This document shows positions 60,734-64,000 of a DNA stretch of 64,000 nt, one piece after another. This DNA is from Paraburkholderia silviterrae (lineage in GTDB: Bacteria; Pseudomonadota; Gammaproteobacteria; Burkholderiales; Burkholderiaceae): positions 356,515-420,514 of the forward strand of contig NZ_SMRP01000005.1 of the NCBI RefSeq assembly GCF_004353915.1, read 5' to 3'. How positions within the stretch are numbered: position 1 is the first letter of the stretch; each line of letters starts with the position of its first letter. Both the position numbers and the translations under genes were made by a program. The notes below the pieces were generated by a model. That model was given only the letters and a program-made list of their open reading frames with translations. It had not been told where the DNA came from and ran no database searches.

Positions 60734-61410
60734 ACGGGGGTTTGGCGCATATCGGCAAAGGACCGGTTTACCATGCGCCGAATGGCAATCTATCAACGCG
60801 CCTCTGACGGCGCAATCACTTAATTAGATCGAAAATGTGTCGCGGCGCACGGATTATGTGCCGCATCAATTTCCGATGACGAATCAGCGTTTCAATGTTA
60901 CGGAATTTGCGCACGAATATGCGCATTGCAGCGCGCTTTGCGCAATCGTCAAAAAGCGGCGCAAAGGCTTGCGGGCTGGGCGCTTCGCCGTAGCACCCGC
61001 TGCGCCGTGAGACGTGGTGCAGGCAGCATTTTCCCGCACCGCAATACTGCGCCTCGAAAGCGGTCGCGCGCCGTGTCATTTGGTGTGCAACCGCACAAAT
61101 AAGCTCAATTATTCGCGGCAGTGGACTTTTTGAAACACCGAGTTCGGGACTCACGATTGACGTTTTTATTCAGATGTTTTGCTTATTCGCCCGTCTGCGC
61201 TTTTGTCTGATTAATTATCGCAAGTCGATTGGCATATGGGCTTTCTACCGCACATTAGCGTAGTCATTTCCCGCTTGCCTCCCCCGCCTATGCGGATCGT
61301 GCAGGTGCGATGCAATCTCTCGATCGATACTCGGCACCTATGCCAGTCGACAGGCCGCCCGCCTGCAACCTATCGTTTATAGTAACGGCCGCAACTCCAT
61401 ACCCAAGACC
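60734..61410. other. Intergenic region with one doubtful frame
   Basis: About 680 bases, relatively AT-rich, contain no gene I can support firmly. A minus-strand frame (60816-61154, GTG start, 112 residues, Cys- and Arg-rich) lacks a ribosome site and any recognisable domain, but the terminator at 60707 is oriented for a leftward transcript from here. A structured or small RNA is possible; I could not define one. Confidence 0.4.
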
Positions 61411-61719
61411 ATGACTACCGACGACGCTACCCCTAGCCCGCTCTACGCCAAGCTGCTCGGCGAGACCGCCAAGATCGACTGGCAGGACCTCGAACGATTC
61501 TTCGCGCAGGGCAAGCTGCTCGCGGTTGCGCGCGACCTCGACCTCGTGAGCGTCGCCGAAGCCATCGCCACCGACGACAGCACGCAAGTGACGCAATGGC
61601 TCTCCGCCGGCCTCGTCGAGCGCATGCAGGCCTCGACCGCCGCCGACTACTCGGCACGCAAGCCGGAGCTCTGGGCCGTCGTGGTTTCACCGTGGGTCTG
61701 CGTGCAGGAACGTAGTTGA
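61411..61719 (+). CDS. DUF2288 family protein
   Basis: A 102-residue cytoplasmic protein. LYAKLLGETAKIDWQDLERF, QGKLLAVARDLDLVSVAEAI and LWAVVVSPWVCVQE are the DUF2288 pattern. The function of this proteobacterial family is unknown. The stop overlaps a TTG start of the MATE exporter gene, so the two are coupled. Confidence 0.85.
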   Translation: MTTDDATPSPLYAKLLGETAKIDWQDLERFFAQGKLLAVARDLDLVSVAEAIATDDSTQVTQWLSAGLVERMQASTAADYSARKPELWAVVVSPWVCVQERS

Positions 61720-63071
61720 GCGAGAATCTGGCACTGCCGACGCGCGGTGACTGGCATCGGCGCGTGTTGAGGCTCGCCTTTCCGATCGTCCTCGCGAATC
61801 TCACTCAGCCAATTCTTGGCGCCGTGGATACAGCCGTTGCCGGTCACCTGGGCAGCGCCGCCGATCTCGGCGGCGTGGCGCTCGGCGGCCTCTTTTTCAA
61901 CTGCGTCTTCTGGGGCTTCGGCTTTCTGCGCATGGGCACCACCGGGCTCGTCGCTCAAGCCTTCGGCGCCGACGATCAGCCTGCGTTGCGCGCAAACGTC
62001 GTGCGAGCATTGCTGCTCGCCTTCGGTATCGGCGCGTTGATCTTGCTGATGCAGTCGCCGCTGATCCGTTATGTCCTCGAGCTGATCGGCGGCAGCGACG
62101 AGGTGCAGCGTAATGCGCGTCTCTATTGCCATGCTCGCATCGGCTCGGCGCCGTTTGCACTGGCGAACTATGTCGTGCTCGGCTACCTGCTGGGCACACA
62201 ACGCGTGCGTATTGCACTGATCTCGCAAGTGCTCATCAACGTCGTCAACGTGGTTGCCGTGCTCGCTTACGTCTATGGATTGGGCTGGGGCATTGCGGGA
62301 ATTGGCGCAGCGACGGCCACCGCAGACACGGTTGGCTTCGCGTTCGGCGCGACGGTGCTTTGGCATCTGCGGCCTCGCGGCCAGGCGCCGCTTGTGTGGC
62401 GCGCGATCGTCGAGCCCGCGGCGCTCAAGCGCCTCGTCGCGATCAATCGCGACATCTTTCTGCGCACGATGTGCCTGTTGGGATCGTTCGGCTGGTTCGC
62501 GCATGTGGGCGCAAGACAAGGCGATGCGATCCTTGCAGCCAATGCACTGCTGCTCAACTTTCAGACTTTCATGGCGTACGGGCTCGACGGCTTCGCTCAT
62601 GCCACCGAAGCGCTCGTGGGCGCGGCGATCGGCGCGCGCGACCGTGACGCTTTTCGGCAAGCGGTGAAAGTGAACCTGTTCTGGGCGGCGCTGGGCGCGC
62701 TCGGATTCTCGGCGGTGTACTGGGGCACCGGCACATGGATCATCGCCAGGCTGACCGATCAACCCGCCGTGCGCGCCGCCGCGCAAACCTTTTTGCCGTG
62801 GGCGGCGCTTTCTCCCGTCGTTTCGGTGTGGGGTTTCCTGCTCGATGGAGTGTTCATCGGGGCCACGCGCACGCGTGAGTTGATGCAGGCAATGGCTGCC
62901 TCGCTGGTCGTCTTCCTTGCCGCTTCTTGGGCGCTCGTTGGCCCCTTCGGTAATCACGGGCTCTGGATCGCGTTGCTGATCTTTATGGCAGCACGCGGCT
63001 TGACCCTCTCCCCGCTATTGCCGCGGATCACCGGCGCCATTCAAGCCGCCAAAATGCAACAGGCGCCCTGA
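61716..63071 (+). CDS. MATE-family efflux transporter (DinF-like)
   Basis: A 451-residue, 12-helix multidrug and toxic compound exporter. The first repeat begins RLAFPIVLANLTQPILGAVD and TAVAGHLGSAADLGGVALGG; the second half has MAYGLDGFAHATEALVGAAI. It uses an ion gradient to export organic cations or other small molecules. The start is TTG 61716, overlapping the DUF2288 stop (TTGA), with AGGAA upstream. Confidence 0.9.
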   Translation: MSENLALPTRGDWHRRVLRLAFPIVLANLTQPILGAVDTAVAGHLGSAADLGGVALGGLFFNCVFWGFGFLRMGTTGLVAQAFGADDQPALRANVVRALLLAFGIGALILLMQSPLIRYVLELIGGSDEVQRNARLYCHARIGSAPFALANYVVLGYLLGTQRVRIALISQVLINVVNVVAVLAYVYGLGWGIAGIGAATATADTVGFAFGATVLWHLRPRGQAPLVWRAIVEPAALKRLVAINRDIFLRTMCLLGSFGWFAHVGARQGDAILAANALLLNFQTFMAYGLDGFAHATEALVGAAIGARDRDAFRQAVKVNLFWAALGALGFSAVYWGTGTWIIARLTDQPAVRAAAQTFLPWAALSPVVSVWGFLLDGVFIGATRTRELMQAMAASLVVFLAASWALVGPFGNHGLWIALLIFMAARGLTLSPLLPRITGAIQAAKMQQAP

Positions 63072-63097
63072 GGCGCCTGTTCGATCCGCTGTTGCTG

Positions 63098-63265
63098 TTA
63101 CTGTGCCGGCGGCGTTTCGATCATCGTCGGTGGACGATCGTCGGTCGGAACGCCGTGGTAGTCAGCAGGATCGTGGGGCGGCGGCCCGTGATGTTTGCTC
63201 GCTCCATCGTCGGCGCAAGCGGAAAGCAGTGCGGCCATCGCAATGGCCAGCCAGACACGTGACAT
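63098..63265 (-). CDS. Small lipoprotein, 55 residues
   Basis: A short lipoprotein: SRVWLAIAMAALLSAC is a signal with lipobox LSAC (Cys17). The mature 39 residues are His/Pro/Asp-rich (KHHGPPPHDPADYHGVPTDD) and may bind metal. GAGGGAG lies 9 bases before ATG 63265; a TTG at 63283 is a weaker start. It converges on the MATE gene. No function is known. Confidence 0.75.
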   Translation of the reverse strand: MSRVWLAIAMAALLSACADDGASKHHGPPPHDPADYHGVPTDDRPPTMIETPPAQ

Positions 63266-63408
63266 CAACGCAAACTCCCTCAAATAATGTTGCCATGCAG
63301 CAGTCTAACGCGTGCACCGCACATTCGACGGCTTGCGAACATTGCTATTTTTTTCCTGCCTGGCTCTGTTCTAAGATACTCACATGGCTGCAACCGAAGG
63401 AGGCTGCC

Positions 63409-63582
63409 ATGGATGCCGAAACTATTGCGGGTCTGATCGGTCTTGCTGTCGGTCTGCTGGTTCTGCTCGGGCTATCGATTTTCGAATCGCGTGCCTACAA
63501 GCAGGAGCACAACGGCGAAGGCATGATGCACCACTGGCTGGCCGAGCATCACGTGCTCGATCGCATGCGTCGCAGGCACTGA
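63409..63582 (+). CDS. Small single-helix membrane protein, 57 residues
   Basis: A perfect AAGGAGG (63397-63403) lies 5 bases before ATG 63409. The product has one membrane helix (AGLIGLAVGLLVLLGLSIFE, about 6-26) and a basic, His-rich tail (HHWLAEHHVLDRMRRRH). I do not recognise the family. It lies between a divergent lipoprotein gene and the end of the convergent rRNA operon. Confidence 0.75.
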   Translation: MDAETIAGLIGLAVGLLVLLGLSIFESRAYKQEHNGEGMMHHWLAEHHVLDRMRRRH

Positions 63583-63740
63583 GCTGGCACATGGGGGTCG
63601 TCTAGCGGTCTCCATACATCTCGGTGAGCTTTCTCGGGCGCGGCTGGATTTGCCAGCCGTGAGTGTGCTCTTGTTGTCCTGATCTGAGGCCTGAGTCTGA
63701 AAAGCTCAGCGCGCCTTAGGAATTTCCACGCGCGTAAACG

Positions 63741-63780
63741 CCAGAACCCCGGTGCTCTTTTGGAGCCACCGGGGTTCTGG
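63741..63780 (-). terminator. Terminator of the rRNA operon
   Basis: CCAGAACCCCGGTG (63741-63754) and CACCGGGGTTCTGG (63767-63780) form a perfect 14-bp stem. On the minus strand it is followed by CGTTTAC. It lies 16 bases beyond the 5S end. Confidence 0.85.
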
Positions 63781-63796
63781 ACGTACTGCATAAGGA

Positions 63797-63911
63797 GCCT
63801 GACGATTACCTACTTTCACACGGGCAATCCGCACTATCATCGGCGTAGAGTCGTTTCACGGTCCTGTTCGGGATGGGAAGGGGTGGGACCGACTCGCTAT
63901 GGTCATCAGGC
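63797..63911 (-). rRNA. rrf: 5S ribosomal RNA
   Basis: The minus strand reads GCCTGATGACCATAGCGAGT at the 5' end and finishes GGTAATCGTCAGGC, which pair as the 5S terminal helix. The internal segments CCCACCCCTTCCCATCCCG and CCGAACAGGACCGTGAAACG are the conserved 5S loops. About 115 bases long. It is the last gene of a leftward rRNA operon; the 23S gene should begin just to the right of the window, since 63912-64000 is spacer. Confidence 0.95.
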
Positions 63912-64000
63912 TTGACGGGTTGCTGCGTCGCTTTGGTTAAGCGCCACAGCCAATCTGGAAGAAGCGTAAAGAGGTGTTGCTCAATTGGGGTTGTGTTGTT

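Noticed and set aside
63549..63791. Minus-strand 80-codon frame over the rRNA terminator
   Set aside because: It spans the terminator hairpin of the rRNA operon and has no ribosome site.

Overview
The window is GC-rich (AT-rich only in a few intergenic stretches), tightly packed and operonic. Gene content and protein style point to a beta-proteobacterium of the Burkholderiaceae, most like Paraburkholderia, Caballeronia or relatives. The cues are an iolC-DUF2090 fusion next to iolDEB, a Burkholderia-style type VI secretion (T6SS) locus, and a fosmidomycin-resistance-type MFS gene. The genus is inference; no search was run.

Layout. 1-6647: end of a myo-inositol catabolic operon (sugar ABC ATPase, iolC, iolD, iolE, iolB) closed by a two-way terminator shared with a convergent chemoreceptor gene (6729-8411). 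8412-9033: AT-rich intergenic region with an inverted repeat. 9034-31632: one long plus-strand T6SS operon in the order tssA-B-C-hcp-E-F-G-vgrG, then a tip cassette (DUF2169-pentapeptide protein, second pentapeptide protein, DUF3540, PAAR-like DUF4150), then tssJ-K-L-M and an FHA protein. All core parts are present except the ClpV ATPase (tssH), and no effector/immunity pair is evident.

31860-34960: an MFS exporter, then a two-gene unit of an adenosine-specific kinase family protein and an Ap4A phosphorylase. 34946-38831: a leftward branched-chain amino-acid-type ABC transporter (livHMGF) without a binding protein; its LivF has Arg in place of the Walker A Lys. 38887-42604: thioesterase, Nudix hydrolase, MFS transporter and a divergent LysR regulator. 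42735-49428: alaS, a class III CoA-transferase, a parDE toxin-antitoxin pair and glnS. 49585-54283: Nudix hydrolase, exported proteins, a di-haem peroxidase lipoprotein and a divergent phosphoesterase lipoprotein.

54441-57190 is a lower-GC stretch of likely acquired DNA: a TylF-like methyltransferase with a repeat linker, two small genes, an exported protein, and a mosaic of gene fragments (including an hsdM piece and an Arc-family piece) beside a tRNA-Arg(TCT) gene. 57437-63582: uppP, a 28-residue membrane microprotein, an aldose-1-epimerase-like protein, an NlpD-like LytM lipoprotein, a DUF2288 protein with a MATE exporter, and two small envelope proteins. The window ends in the distal part of a leftward rRNA operon (5S rRNA and its terminator).

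Short in-frame tandem repeats (12-24 bp units) recur in vgrG, the FHA gene, livM, the Ap4A phosphorylase gene and the methyltransferase gene, and 11-12 bp units lie in two leaders. No CRISPR array, insertion sequence, prophage or replication origin was seen.
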